A DNA stretch of 64,000 nt from Desulfovibrio psychrotolerans (GTDB lineage: Bacteria > Desulfobacterota > Desulfovibrionia > Desulfovibrionales > Desulfovibrionaceae): the NCBI RefSeq assembly GCF_013340305.1, contig NZ_BLVP01000001.1, positions 248,001 through 312,000 on the forward strand, in the 5' to 3' direction. Made by a program: the position numbers and the translations under genes. Position 1 is the stretch's first letter; the number at the start of each line of letters is the position of its first letter. Under the pieces are notes generated by a model. The model saw only the letters and a list, made by a program, of their open reading frames with translations. It had not been told where the DNA came from and did not search any database. Positions 1-9,011 of this stretch are shown here, one piece after another.

Positions 1-137
1 CCACGGCGGCCGGAAGGACATTTGGAATACTGCCGTGCCATTTCGGCAAAGTCCTCACCGGCGACGATGCGGGACTTCAGTTCGTTACATGCGTCTTCGG
101 AATCAACAAGAATGTGACGTGCTTTGGCGGTTGCCAT
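1..137 (-). CDS. Small parvulin-type peptidyl-prolyl isomerase (5' part only)
   Basis: Only the first 45 codons lie in the window; the gene continues beyond base 1. The ATG at 137 follows an AAGGAG ribosome site. The protein opens MATAKARHILVDSED, continues with a Glu-Leu-Lys segment, and then has G-EDFAEMARQYSKCPSG, which is the start of a rotamase/parvulin (PpiC) domain without signal peptide. Such stand-alone cytoplasmic parvulins of about 90 residues catalyse cis-trans isomerisation at prolines. The gene runs away from the S1-domain gene, so 138-305 should hold divergent promoters, although I see no clear consensus there. Confidence 0.85.
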   Translation of the reverse strand, partial: MATAKARHILVDSEDACNELKSRIVAGEDFAEMARQYSKCPSGRR

Positions 138-305
138 CAGGAATACTCCTTGGTTGTAATATCGGTGCGCGCAGCATGCCACGGCTTTCTGCGGCTGGCA
201 ACCTGCACATTTCCCGTTTTCCGGCTTGCTTCTGGAACGGATGAGGGATATAGCCCGTAAACGATTTCCATTAACCTCAACTCATGATGTTTCAAGGAGA
301 ACTGG

Positions 306-1787
306 ATGGCCGGTTCCGATGACAGCCGCCAGATGGGCGCTGAAGAAAATTTTGAAGCGATGCTGGATGCCTACACGGGCTCGATGGGAGAAACCCTAAA
401 GGTGGGCGACCGCATCAAGGGCACAGTCATCAGCATAACCGCTGACAGCGTGTTCGTGGACACCGGCACCAAGGTGGACGGCGTTGCCGAACGCAGCGAG
501 TTTCTGGACGATAACGGCGAACTTTCCGTCAAGGAAGGCGAAGAGGTGGAACTCTACGTCATGGCCGCCGGTGCTCAGGAAATCCGCCTGTCCAAGGCGC
601 TTGCCGGAGTCGGCGGCGCAGCCCTCCTTGAAGACGCCTACAAGACCAAGCTCCCCGTGGAAGGCCGGGTCGTTGCCACCCGCAAGGGCGGCTATGACGT
701 GGACGTACTCAAGCGCCGCGCGTTCTGCCCTGTCAGCCAGATAGACACCCGCTTTGTGGAGAACGCCGAGGAGTTTGTGGGCAAATCCTTCCAGTTCCTC
801 ATCATCAAGTTCGAGCAGCACGGGCGCAACGTGGTCGTTTCGCGCCGCGCTCTGCTGGAACTGGAACAGGAAGCCAAGCGCGCCGAATTCATGGCCCAGA
901 TGCAGGAAGGGTCTGTAGTGGACACCAAGATCGTCCGCCTTGCCCCCTTCGGTGCCTTTGCGGAAATCATGCCCGGAGTGGAAGGCCTCATCCACGTCTC
1001 CGAGCTCTCATGGTCCCGCATTGGTGCCCCGGATGAAGCCGTGAGCGAAGGCGACATCGTACGCGCCAAAATCCTCTCCATAGAAACGGACAAAAAGGGC
1101 CAGCTGCGCATTTCCCTTTCTGCCCGTCAGGTGACGGAAAATCCGTGGGCCCGCGTGGCCGATGCACTGACGGAAGGAGAAATCCGCGAAGGCAAGGTCG
1201 TACGCCTGACCAACTTCGGGGCTTTCGTGGAAGTGCTTCCCGGCATAGACGGCCTGGTGCACGTCTCGGAAATGTCCTACACCAAGCGTGTGCACAAGCC
1301 CGGCGATATGGTCGCAGTGGGCGATACCGTCACCGTGAAGGTTAAGGGAATTGACCTTGCCCAGCAGCGCGTCTCCCTGAGCATGAAGGAAGCAGAAGGC
1401 GATCCGTGGTCCGGCGTGGTGGAACAGTTCTCCGTAGGGGCCACCCTTGAGGGCAAAGTCGAATCCCGTACCGAATTCGGCCTGTTCATCGCCCTTGCTC
1501 CCGGCGTAACCGGGCTCATGCCCAAATCCAATATGGCTAAGGCCCCCAAGGCCGCCAATCTGGATAACGCCAAGCCCGGCGACACCTTGCAGGTAACTGT
1601 GGCTCAGATTCGGGCACAGGAACGCAAGATCACCCTCGCCCCCGTGGGCGTGGAAACGGCCGAAGACACCTCGTGGAAGGAATATCGCAAGCCCAGGGCC
1701 GAAAAAGGCCCGGTGGCAGGCAGCGATGCTCCTGCTTTCGAGAATACGCTGGGTGCCGCCCTGAAGAATGCCTTGAAAAACAAATAA
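306..1787 (+). CDS. S1-domain RNA-binding protein (ribosomal protein S1-like)
   Basis: 493 residues preceded by AAGGAG about 6 bases before the ATG. I can distinguish about five S1 (OB-fold) repeats, at residues ~33-100, 115-185, 200-275, 290-360 and 375-450. The third and fourth are the most canonical (V-x-x-L-x-x-F-G-A-F, then G-L-I/V-H-V-S-E-L/M). S1 repeats bind single-stranded RNA and mRNA leaders at the ribosome. The family is known both as S1 itself (usually six domains, ~560 residues) and as shorter S1-like regulators. The acidic N-terminus and five-domain layout suggest an S1-like paralogue rather than the main S1, but this cannot be settled without the rest of the genome. It is followed by its own terminator. 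Confidence 0.8.
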   Translation: MAGSDDSRQMGAEENFEAMLDAYTGSMGETLKVGDRIKGTVISITADSVFVDTGTKVDGVAERSEFLDDNGELSVKEGEEVELYVMAAGAQEIRLSKALAGVGGAALLEDAYKTKLPVEGRVVATRKGGYDVDVLKRRAFCPVSQIDTRFVENAEEFVGKSFQFLIIKFEQHGRNVVVSRRALLELEQEAKRAEFMAQMQEGSVVDTKIVRLAPFGAFAEIMPGVEGLIHVSELSWSRIGAPDEAVSEGDIVRAKILSIETDKKGQLRISLSARQVTENPWARVADALTEGEIREGKVVRLTNFGAFVEVLPGIDGLVHVSEMSYTKRVHKPGDMVAVGDTVTVKVKGIDLAQQRVSLSMKEAEGDPWSGVVEQFSVGATLEGKVESRTEFGLFIALAPGVTGLMPKSNMAKAPKAANLDNAKPGDTLQVTVAQIRAQERKITLAPVGVETAEDTSWKEYRKPRAEKGPVAGSDAPAFENTLGAALKNALKNK

Positions 1788-1812
1788 GTCATATCTTCAA
1801 ACAGGTTATCGT

Positions 1813-1841
1813 AAAGGCCGGGTTCATACCCGGCCTTTTTT
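1813..1841 (+). terminator. Rho-independent terminator of the S1-like gene
   Basis: AAAGGCCGGG and CCCGGCCTTT form a 10-bp stem around a 6-base loop, followed directly by a T run. It starts 25 bases after the stop codon and separates the gene from htrA. Confidence 0.9.
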
Positions 1842-1854
1842 GCGTTCCATACGG

Positions 1855-1882
1855 TTTACATGCCATGAAAACAGCCTATTAT
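1855..1882 (+). promoter_or_regulatory. Candidate sigma-70 promoter for the htrA gene
   Basis: TTTACA (1855-1860) and TATTAT (1877-1882) are separated by 16 bases, just after the upstream terminator and about 60 bases before the htrA start. Found by eye. Confidence 0.45.
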
Positions 1883-1943
1883 GGAAGGGTCAGAGTTTCT
1901 GCCACAGCACCCCATTCAGCAGAATTCTCAAGGAGAATCTTCA

Positions 1944-3386
1944 ATGAAACGAACCTCAGCACGTATTGTCGCTTTTGCCCCCCTTTTCACGCTGTTCATG
2001 GCCGTTTCCGTCATGGCGGCCGAACTGCCGGACTTTACCGCACTGGCAAAAAAGGCGGGCCCTGCCGTTGTGAACATAAGCACGGAAAAAACTGTGGAAA
2101 TCTCCGGACCGCAAGGCCTGCAAGACCTCTTCCGCAACCATCCGCGCGGCCCTCTCTTTGACGAATTTTTCGAACAGTTCGACCAGTTCTTCAACAGGCG
2201 CGGCGGCGAACCCCAGCAGCGCAAAGAACGCTCCCTCGGCTCCGGCTTCATCATCTCGGCAGACGGCTATGTGGTGACCAACTTCCATGTGGTGGAACAG
2301 GCCGATGTCGTCCGCGTGAATGTGGAAGGAAAGAGTACCGCCGGTGATTCCTACATCGCCACCGTCATCGGCACCGACCCGGAAACAGACCTCGCCCTGC
2401 TCAAGGTGGAACCGAAGCAGAACCTGCCCTACATCAGCTTCGGCGATTCCGATGCGCTGGAAGTGGGTGAATGGGTCATGGCCATCGGCAACCCCTTCGG
2501 TCTGGACCACACCGTCACGGCAGGCATTGTCAGTGCCAAAGGCCGCAATATCCGTTCCGGTCCTTTTGATAACTTTATCCAGACCGATGCCTCCATCAAC
2601 CCCGGCAACTCCGGCGGCCCGCTCATCAACGGCAAAGGCGAGGTGGTCGGCATAAACACCGCCATCATCGCCCGCGGTCAGGGTATCGGCTTCGCCATCC
2701 CCAGCTCCATGGCCAAGAACATCATCAATCAGTTGCAGACGGAAAAGAAGGTCAGCCGCGGCTGGATAGGCGTAAACATCACCGACTTTGACGAAAACAC
2801 CGCCAAGGCTCTGGGCCTTAAGGATACCAAAGGCGCCTTCGTGGCCGGCGTGGTTCCCGGCCAGCCCGCAGACAAAGCCGGCGTGCGTAACGGCGATGTC
2901 ATCGTCAAGGTGAACGACAGCACCATCTCCTCCTCCAGTGAGCTCATTCACGCCATCGCAGACCTGCCCCCCGGGCAGAATGCACGGCTCACCATCATCC
3001 GCGACGGAAAAACCCGCGTCATTTCCATCACCCTCGGGGAACGGAGTGCAGAAATGGCAAAGTCGCCTGAGCAGCAACCCTCCGGCGATGTCACCGTTGC
3101 CGTGCTGGGCATCAAACTGCGCCCCGTCACAGCAGATGAAGCCAAGGCCCTTGGGCTGGATGCGGTGGAAGGCATTCTCGTCACCGAGGTGGACCAGAAG
3201 CTGCCCGCAGCCGCAGCGGGTATCCGTCCCGGCGATGTGATCGTTCAGGCGAACCTCAAGCCGATACATTCCGTGGAAGAATTCCAGAAAATCCTCAAGG
3301 AAGAAGGCGAGCCCCGCGGTGCCATCATGCTGCAGTTCAAGCGCCGGGGTGCGGTTCAGTTCCTCACCATCCCCATAAGCAAATAA
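1944..3386 (+). CDS. degP: Periplasmic HtrA/DegP serine protease-chaperone
   Basis: 480 residues from the ATG at 1944, chosen because AAGGAG lies 9 bases upstream and the reading begins with a clean signal peptide (Lys-Arg start, hydrophobic core to residue ~24, Ala-Ala cleavage site). The protein degrades or refolds damaged envelope proteins. The trypsin-like domain has the full triad: His115 (TNFHVV), Asp149 (ETDLALLK) and Ser223 (NPGNSGGPL). Two PDZ domains follow, at residues ~285-370 and ~385-475, each ending in a GDVIV/LT-type ligand-binding region. Gln/Arg-rich residues 80-97 before the protease domain correspond to the LA-loop region that is variable in the family. It has its own promoter and terminator and sits before the ATPase gene hslU. 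Confidence 0.95.
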   Translation: MKRTSARIVAFAPLFTLFMAVSVMAAELPDFTALAKKAGPAVVNISTEKTVEISGPQGLQDLFRNHPRGPLFDEFFEQFDQFFNRRGGEPQQRKERSLGSGFIISADGYVVTNFHVVEQADVVRVNVEGKSTAGDSYIATVIGTDPETDLALLKVEPKQNLPYISFGDSDALEVGEWVMAIGNPFGLDHTVTAGIVSAKGRNIRSGPFDNFIQTDASINPGNSGGPLINGKGEVVGINTAIIARGQGIGFAIPSSMAKNIINQLQTEKKVSRGWIGVNITDFDENTAKALGLKDTKGAFVAGVVPGQPADKAGVRNGDVIVKVNDSTISSSSELIHAIADLPPGQNARLTIIRDGKTRVISITLGERSAEMAKSPEQQPSGDVTVAVLGIKLRPVTADEAKALGLDAVEGILVTEVDQKLPAAAAGIRPGDVIVQANLKPIHSVEEFQKILKEEGEPRGAIMLQFKRRGAVQFLTIPISK

Positions 3387-3436
3387 CGCAGGCCGCCTCC
3401 TGCCGCACATGAGCCGAACATACCAATAAGCATTAC

Positions 3437-3476
3437 GCGGGCGCGCTCCGGGCTTACCGGGCCGCGCCCGCATTTT
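3437..3476 (+). terminator. Terminator after htrA
   Basis: GCGGGCGCG pairs with CGCGCCCGC, with an inner CCGGG/CCGGG-rich loop, followed by ATTTTCC. It lies 50 bases after the htrA stop. Confidence 0.75.
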
Positions 3477-3479
3477 CCA

Positions 3480-3508
3480 TTGGCTTTCGGCCCTCCCGCT
3501 GCTACTAT
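3480..3508 (+). promoter_or_regulatory. Candidate sigma-70 promoter for hslU-argB
   Basis: TTGGCT (3480-3485) and TACTAT (3503-3508) are separated by 17 bases and lie between the htrA terminator and the hslU start. Seen by eye only. Confidence 0.4.
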
Positions 3509-3550
3509 CCCCCCGCCCGCAATCCATAGCCACGCCATTCAGGAGAACGC

Positions 3551-4930
3551 ATGAGTGCGCTTACCCCAAGGGAAATCGTATCGGAACTGGATAAGTACAT
3601 TATCGGCCAGAAGGACGCCAAACGCATGGTGGCCGTTGCCATGCGCAACAGGTGGCGCCGCCAGCAGATAGAACCCGCCCTGCGGGACGAGATAGCCCCC
3701 AAAAACATCATCATGATGGGCCCCACCGGCGTGGGCAAGACAGAAATTGCCAGACGCCTCGCCAAGCTTTCCGCCTCGCCCTTTGTGAAGGTCGAAGCCA
3801 CCAAGTTCACCGAAGTGGGCTATGTGGGCCGCGATGTGGAATCCATGGTCCGCGACCTCATGGAACTGGGCATCTCGCTGGTGCGCGAAGAAGAAACAGA
3901 GCGCGTCCGCGTGCAGGCAGAAGCCAATGCGGAAGAAAGCCTGCTCGATCTTCTTCTGCCCGGCTCCCGGCACCAGCCTGCTCCCACATACGAACCTTCC
4001 GCCTATTCCTCCCCGTCCTCTCCTTCCGCTCCTTCCGCCGCCACCACGGACAACACCCGTGAAAAGATGCGCCAGCTCTTCCGGCAGGGCAAGCTGGACG
4101 ACCGCGAAGTGGACATGGAAGTGGAAATGCAGAGCGGCCCGCATATGGAAGTCATGACCATTCCGGGCATGGAAGAGATAGGCTCCCAGTTCAAGGATAT
4201 CTTCAGCAAGGCGTTTCCCGCCCAGCGCAAGCGTCGCCGCATGCGCGTGGGCGATGCCTTTGCCCTGCTCATAGAGCAGGAAGCCGCCCGCCTCATAGAC
4301 CACGACAAAGTGGCCGAAATGGCCCGCGAGCGCGTGGAGCAGACTGGCATTATCTTCGTGGACGAGATAGACAAGATAGCCAGCGCCCAGCACGGCGGAA
4401 AAACAGCCGACATCTCGCGTGAAGGCGTGCAGCGCGACCTGCTGCCCATTGTGGAAGGCTGCGTGGTAAACACCAAGTACGGCATGGTACGCACCGACCA
4501 CATCCTCTTCATCGGAGCCGGGGCATTCCACTACTCCAAGCCTTCGGACCTCATCCCGGAACTGCAGGGGCGTTTCCCCCTGCGTACGGAGCTGTCCGCT
4601 CTGGGAAAAGACGAATTCCTGCGCATCCTCAAAGAACCGCGCAACGCGCTTACCGTGCAATACAAGGCTCTGCTCGCCACAGAAGGCGTGGGCATAGACT
4701 TTACGGAAGACGGTCTGGAAGAAATCGCCTCGTTTGCCGAACTGACCAATCAGGAAACGGAAAACATCGGCGCGCGCCGCCTGTATACCATTCTGGAACG
4801 CATTCTGGCGGACATCTCCTTCGAAGCCCCGGACCGCTCCGGCGACACGCTGGTCATAGACCGCACCTTCGTGCAGGCGCAACTGGCCGATGTGCGCGAA
4901 GACAGAGACCTGAGCCGCTACATCCTCTAA
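3551..4930 (+). CDS. hslU: HslU, ATPase subunit of the HslUV protease
   Basis: 459 residues; AGGAG precedes the ATG. The N-terminus ([17 protein letters not shown]) is typical of HslU. Walker A is GPTGVGKT at 57-64, Walker B is FVDEID at ~268-273, the GRFPLR sensor/arginine region is near 340, and the C-terminal tail ends DLSRYIL, the segment that in HslU inserts into HslV. HslU is an AAA+ hexamer that unfolds proteins and threads them into HslV. The partner gene hslV is not adjacent, unlike in many bacteria, so it must lie elsewhere or be absent. The protein is ~15 residues longer than E. coli HslU because of a Pro/Ser/Ala-rich stretch at about residues 139-169 in the substrate-contacting I domain. 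argB follows after 36 bases, probably in one transcript. Confidence 0.95.
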   Translation: MSALTPREIVSELDKYIIGQKDAKRMVAVAMRNRWRRQQIEPALRDEIAPKNIIMMGPTGVGKTEIARRLAKLSASPFVKVEATKFTEVGYVGRDVESMVRDLMELGISLVREEETERVRVQAEANAEESLLDLLLPGSRHQPAPTYEPSAYSSPSSPSAPSAATTDNTREKMRQLFRQGKLDDREVDMEVEMQSGPHMEVMTIPGMEEIGSQFKDIFSKAFPAQRKRRRMRVGDAFALLIEQEAARLIDHDKVAEMARERVEQTGIIFVDEIDKIASAQHGGKTADISREGVQRDLLPIVEGCVVNTKYGMVRTDHILFIGAGAFHYSKPSDLIPELQGRFPLRTELSALGKDEFLRILKEPRNALTVQYKALLATEGVGIDFTEDGLEEIASFAELTNQETENIGARRLYTILERILADISFEAPDRSGDTLVIDRTFVQAQLADVREDRDLSRYIL

Positions 4931-4966
4931 CCCGGCACCAACCCCCGCATTCCCGGAGCAAACCGC

Positions 4967-5854
4967 ATGGACCAGCACGAAAAAGACAAACTCAAATCAC
5001 GGGTTCTCATAGAATCCCTGCCCTACATGCGCCAGTTTCACGGCGAGACAGTGGTCATAAAATACGGCGGACACGCCATGAAGGATGAGGCGCTCGGACG
5101 CGCCTTTGCCCTGAACATCGTGCTGCTCAAATATGTGGGCATAAACCCCGTCATCGTGCATGGCGGCGGCCCGCAGATAGGCCGCATGCTGGAAGCCCTG
5201 AACATACAGAGCCACTTCCGCGAAGGCCTGCGCATAACCGATGACGCCACCATGGACGTGGTGGAAATGGTGCTCGTGGGCAAGGTGAACAAAGAAATCG
5301 TCAACCTGCTCAATCTGGCGGGCTGCAAGGCCGTGGGGCTTTCCGGCAAAGATGGACGCCTCATCCGCGCCCGCAAGATGGAGATGGTGGTAGAAGGCTT
5401 CAAGCGCACTCCGGAGATCATCGACCTCGGCAAGGTCGGCGAGGTGGTGGGGGTAGAAACCTCTCTGCTGCGCTCGCTGGAACGGGATGGATACATCCCG
5501 GTCATCGCCCCCGTGGGTGTCGATGATGAAGGTGCCACCTACAACATAAACGCCGACGCCGTAGCCGGTGCCGTGGCCGCCGCCCTTAAGGCAAAGCGCC
5601 TCATGCTGCTCACAGACGTTGCGGGCATTCTGGATAAAAACAAAGAACTCATCCCCTCCCTCACCGTGCGGCAGGTGCACGCCCTTTTTGAGCAGGGCGT
5701 TCTGCAGGGCGGCATGATCCCCAAGGTCAAATGCTGTCTGGAAGCACTGGAAGAAGGCGTGGAAAAGGCTGTCATCATAGACGGCAGAGTAGAGAACTCA
5801 GTCCTTCTGGAACTCTTCACAGACAAGGGCAGCGGCACGCAGATCACTGCCTGA
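4967..5854 (+). CDS. argB: Acetylglutamate kinase (arginine biosynthesis)
   Basis: 295 residues, the usual length. It phosphorylates N-acetylglutamate in the second committed step of arginine synthesis, in the cytoplasm. Visible signatures are the VIKYGGHAM nucleotide-binding segment, VHGGGPQIG for the substrate, [19 protein letters not shown] and LTDVAGIL, all characteristic of the amino-acid kinase fold of ArgB. The N-terminal helix (residues ~1-25) is of the kind that builds the arginine-inhibited hexamer, so feedback inhibition is plausible. The neighbour hslU has no metabolic link; the pairing looks like simple co-transcription. A weak hairpin follows. Confidence 0.97.
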   Translation: MDQHEKDKLKSRVLIESLPYMRQFHGETVVIKYGGHAMKDEALGRAFALNIVLLKYVGINPVIVHGGGPQIGRMLEALNIQSHFREGLRITDDATMDVVEMVLVGKVNKEIVNLLNLAGCKAVGLSGKDGRLIRARKMEMVVEGFKRTPEIIDLGKVGEVVGVETSLLRSLERDGYIPVIAPVGVDDEGATYNINADAVAGAVAAALKAKRLMLLTDVAGILDKNKELIPSLTVRQVHALFEQGVLQGGMIPKVKCCLEALEEGVEKAVIIDGRVENSVLLELFTDKGSGTQITA

Positions 5855-5880
5855 GCCCCACCCTCCGCATGTTTCTCCAT

Positions 5881-5908
5881 ACCCCGTCCCGCTCCGGCAG
5901 GACGGGGT
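5881..5908 (+). terminator. Hairpin after argB
   Basis: ACCCCGTCC and GGACGGGGT form a 9-bp stem 26 bases after the stop. The tail (ATTATCGTTTG) is T-poor, so it may be a weak terminator or an mRNA-stabilising hairpin. Confidence 0.55.
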
Positions 5909-5937
5909 ATTATCGTTTGTAATGTAACATATCATGT

Positions 5938-5966
5938 TTGCACTACGTGGCGTGGCATACTATAAT
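5938..5966 (+). promoter_or_regulatory. Candidate promoter for the chemoreceptor gene
   Basis: A perfect TATAAT (5961-5966) with a weak -35, TTGCAC (5938-5943), 17 bases upstream. It lies ~38 bases before the ATG at 6004. Confidence 0.5.
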
Positions 5967-6003
5967 CAGTCATACCCCCACCCACTATTCTGCGGAGCCG
6001 GAC

Positions 6004-7551
6004 ATGAGCATAAAATTTCAGATCATCGCGCCTGTATGCCTGCTTTTCTTGATCATTGTCATAATGTTTGCGGGTACCGTTCTGGTTAGCAGCAGCCAGC
6101 AGGATGACGGACTGGCTATCAACCTTGCCGGTCGCCAGCGCATGCTCACCCAAAAGATAGCCAAAGATGTGCTCGGCATGCAGCACTCGGAAGACAAACC
6201 CACCACAGAACAGCACATCAGAACCGCCATGCACGTTTTCGAGACATCCCTTCGTGCCCTTACAGAAGGCGGCACAGCCCCGCTCACACTCAATCCGCAA
6301 GGCCCGCACGGCAGGCTGCCCGTTCCTCCGGCAGATGTGGCCGCACAGTTCAGAACAGGCGCAGATCTGTGGAATGCATACAAATCCCTTCTGGAAGCAG
6401 CTCTTTCAGGCGACACGCAGGCAGCGCGCCAGCTCTCCTCTTCCAGCGACAAGGTGCTGGGAACGCTGAACACGGCCGTCTCCCTTCTGCAGGCAAAGGC
6501 AGAAGCAAAAATCCGCGTCCTCCTCACCATTCAGGCAAGCTGTCTCATGCTGGCCATACTGGCAACAGGAGGCATTCTCTATATCCTGCTCAGGCGCATT
6601 CTCAGCCCCCTCACCCTCAGCATAAACAGCGCCCGTTCGGTGGCGGCAGGCAATCTTGCAGAGGCACAACACATCCTGAACACGAACTCCGCTGCGCCAC
6701 GCTCCGCAGATGAACAGGGAGAAACAGGCAGGATAGTGTCGCGGCGCGATGAAATAGGCATGCTCACCGATGCGCTGCACACCATGATCGGACAGACGGG
6801 GCGCGTCGTCTCCAATGTGCAGCACACCTCAGAAAGCCTGAATGTGAGCATGCGCGAACTCTCCGCCTCCAGCAATACCCTTTCAGACGGAGCCACCCGT
6901 CAGGCTGCCGCAGTGGAAGAAATCTCCGCCTCTGTGGAGCAGATGACCGCCAACATACGGCAGAATGCGGAAAACGCCAAAAAAACGGAAACCATCGCCA
7001 TCCGTACCGCCGCAGATGCGGAACAGGGGGGCGAAGCCGTGAACAAGACAGAAACGGCCATGAAGACCATTTCAGAAAAAATCACCATTGTGGAAGAAAT
7101 AGCCAGACAAACCAACCTGCTCGCCCTTAATGCCGCCATAGAGGCAGCCCGGGCGGGCGAACACGGCAAGGGTTTTGCCGTTGTCGCATCAGAGGTGCGC
7201 AAACTGGCGGAAAGGTCGGGCAACGCGGCGGCAGAGATAGGAACCCTGTCGTCCGAAAGCATGAAAATAGCGCAGGAAGCGGGCCAAAAGCTGCGCGATG
7301 TGGTCCCCGGAATCCGCCAGACAGCGGCATTGGTGCAGGAAATTTCCGCCGCGAACAATGAACAGTACGCAGGGGCGGAACAGGTGAACAAAGCCATTCA
7401 GCAGCTGGATACCGTTGTCCAGAGCAATGCCGCCGCCTCGGAGCAACTTGCCGCATCCTCTTCGGAGTTGTCGCATCTGGCCCAGCATCTCACGGAAACG
7501 GTGGCGTTCTTTATCCTCAGCCGCAACAACAAACCGGAAGAATCACGGTAA
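6004..7551 (+). CDS. Methyl-accepting chemotaxis protein with PilJ/NarX-type sensor
   Basis: 515 residues from the ATG at 6004. The open frame extends 66 bases upstream, but that stretch contains the promoter. Layout: transmembrane helix 1 (~6-27); a periplasmic domain whose start, [15 protein letters not shown], is the P-box-like motif of PilJ/NarX/NarQ sensors; helix 2 (~172-198); HAMP linker; and a long coiled-coil signalling domain whose tip ([16 protein letters not shown] and [16 protein letters not shown], ~370-405) binds CheA and CheW. The ligand is unknown; the P-box family includes nitrate/nitrite sensors. No che genes are adjacent, but a cheW lies at 30.3 kb. No methylesterase tail pentapeptide is visible at the C-terminus. 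Confidence 0.92.
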   Translation: MSIKFQIIAPVCLLFLIIVIMFAGTVLVSSSQQDDGLAINLAGRQRMLTQKIAKDVLGMQHSEDKPTTEQHIRTAMHVFETSLRALTEGGTAPLTLNPQGPHGRLPVPPADVAAQFRTGADLWNAYKSLLEAALSGDTQAARQLSSSSDKVLGTLNTAVSLLQAKAEAKIRVLLTIQASCLMLAILATGGILYILLRRILSPLTLSINSARSVAAGNLAEAQHILNTNSAAPRSADEQGETGRIVSRRDEIGMLTDALHTMIGQTGRVVSNVQHTSESLNVSMRELSASSNTLSDGATRQAAAVEEISASVEQMTANIRQNAENAKKTETIAIRTAADAEQGGEAVNKTETAMKTISEKITIVEEIARQTNLLALNAAIEAARAGEHGKGFAVVASEVRKLAERSGNAAAEIGTLSSESMKIAQEAGQKLRDVVPGIRQTAALVQEISAANNEQYAGAEQVNKAIQQLDTVVQSNAAASEQLAASSSELSHLAQHLTETVAFFILSRNNKPEESR

Positions 7552-7606
7552 CGCGCCACGGCATGACCGGGCAGAAGGGAAAAGGCACACCACGCAACCT
7601 GCCCAA

Positions 7607-7710
7607 ACCGGGCGCATAAAGACCGGGCGCACAAACATCCTGCTTAGTTAGACCGTGCGGACAAAAACCGTGCGGACTAAGAGGTGCGTACTAAGACCGT
7701 GCGTACTGCT
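7607..7710. repeat. Degenerate 15-bp tandem repeat
   Basis: Units of 15 bases with consensus ACCGKGCGNACWAAG begin at 7607, 7622, 7652, 7667, 7682 (14 bases) and 7696. The slot at 7637-7651 is too degenerate to call. The array fills the gap between two convergent genes and runs into the 3' end of the glycosyltransferase, supplying its last four codons and stop. Confidence 0.75.
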
Positions 7711-8971
7711 TTTTCCATTCATCCAGAAACAGCACCGCCGTTTCCAGGCCGGAAAGCTGGCCCTGCTGCTGCCGGATAGCCCACACCACGTCCGCAAAGG
7801 CAGCGTCGGCAGGCAAATTCAGGCGGGCCACCATACCCGCCAGCTCTCCCCGCAAGGATTCGGGAATATCCGGGGCAAATGCAATGTCCGGCCGTTTCGC
7901 CTCCGGCCACCCCTTGCGCCGTTCGGCAATAAAGGCAAGCAGCGTCTGCATACGCCGCGCGTAGGTATGGTCGCGCAGCACGCGCTCCCTGCCCCTCTCC
8001 GCAACGGCGCGCCGCGCGTCTTCATCACCAAGGTAACGATGAATGGATTCCAGCATCTCCTCCGGCGAGGAAAACATTGCCAGCTCACCGGCAGAAAACA
8101 GTTCAGGCATCAGCGAACGCCTGTCCACAAGCTGAAAAGCACCACAGGCAGCCAGTTCAAAGGTGCGCGGGTTTACAAAGTCGCCCCCGCTCACCAGTTC
8201 CTCGGCCCGTACGCTTGAATGCAGATTCAGGTTTATTTTCGTGGCGTTATAAATTTTCACGCAATCTTCTGAAGAAATCCTGGCTCCCCCCATCTGCACA
8301 TGCCTCTCCAGCAGAGGCTCACCGTCCCATTCCGTTCCCCATATCTTGAAGTCCAGATGCACCAGCTGCCGGAAGGCCACCCGCCGGTTGGGGTATCCGG
8401 CTCCCAGAAACGCCACATCAGCGCCAAATTTGCGCTGCTCCGCAGCCGAAAGCCGCATGGGCTGATGCAGCGAGGGCAGTGCCGCCATGGGCAGATACAA
8501 CGCGTTCTCCACGCCAATATCCCGCAACTGGCTGATAAACGGCTCATACTGAATAACGGCAAAAAAGTCGTAATACGGGGCAAAGGCTCTCCAGTAGGTA
8601 AAAAGCCGGAAATCCTCCACAAACCACATCGCCGTGGCCACGCCGTCCTTGCGCAGTCGCTTCAGTGCCTGACGGTTCAGCGGAGCCTGCGCCATGCACA
8701 GCACCAGGTCAGGCTCAAAGGTTTCCACCTTTGCCAGCACGGCTTGAGAGACCACCTGCAAAAAACTGTTTTCCAGATACTCCAGCCTGTCCGTGGTCAC
8801 ACGCAAATCTCTGAGCGCAGAAAAGGCCGGATAAAAGGAAGGCGCTTCAAACACCTCCACCATGTGCCCCGATTCACGCAATCCCTCCACGCAAAACCGC
8901 CCGATGGGCAGCGACCCGCCATACAGGGGCAGAACCACCAAAACGCGAAGGGTACGGCCGGTATCTGTCAT
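7691..8971 (-). CDS. CgeB-like glycosyltransferase
   Basis: 426 residues. The N-terminal half begins LRVLVVLPLYGGSLPIGR, a Rossmann-type nucleotide-sugar fold of the CgeB/YkvP kind. The C-terminal part has the glycosyltransferase-1-like segment FVNPRTFELAACGAFQLVD, followed by a typical helical end (EEMLESIHRYLGD ... ARRMQTLLAFI). It should transfer a sugar from an activated donor to an unknown acceptor. It is 40 bases downstream of a family-9 glycosyltransferase on the same strand, so the pair probably acts on one surface glycan or glycoprotein; related pairs occur near flagellin glycosylation loci, but nothing here confirms that. Its stop codon lies inside a 15-bp repeat array. Confidence 0.75.
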   Translation of the reverse strand: MTDTGRTLRVLVVLPLYGGSLPIGRFCVEGLRESGHMVEVFEAPSFYPAFSALRDLRVTTDRLEYLENSFLQVVSQAVLAKVETFEPDLVLCMAQAPLNRQALKRLRKDGVATAMWFVEDFRLFTYWRAFAPYYDFFAVIQYEPFISQLRDIGVENALYLPMAALPSLHQPMRLSAAEQRKFGADVAFLGAGYPNRRVAFRQLVHLDFKIWGTEWDGEPLLERHVQMGGARISSEDCVKIYNATKINLNLHSSVRAEELVSGGDFVNPRTFELAACGAFQLVDRRSLMPELFSAGELAMFSSPEEMLESIHRYLGDEDARRAVAERGRERVLRDHTYARRMQTLLAFIAERRKGWPEAKRPDIAFAPDIPESLRGELAGMVARLNLPADAAFADVVWAIRQQQGQLSGLETAVLFLDEWKKQYARS

Positions 8972-9011
8972 ACGCTCATTCCTCTGTTTTCTGCATAAGC
9001 ACAGCCCCGCG

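Noticed and set aside
1956-3533. Long open frame of ~525 codons antisense to htrA
   Set aside because: High-GC shadow: it mirrors a gene with full catalytic motifs, has a Gly/His/Asp-rich composition, and has no ribosome site.
3539-4978. ~479-codon frame antisense to hslU
   Set aside because: Shadow of hslU; His/Ala/Gly-rich translation with no domain.
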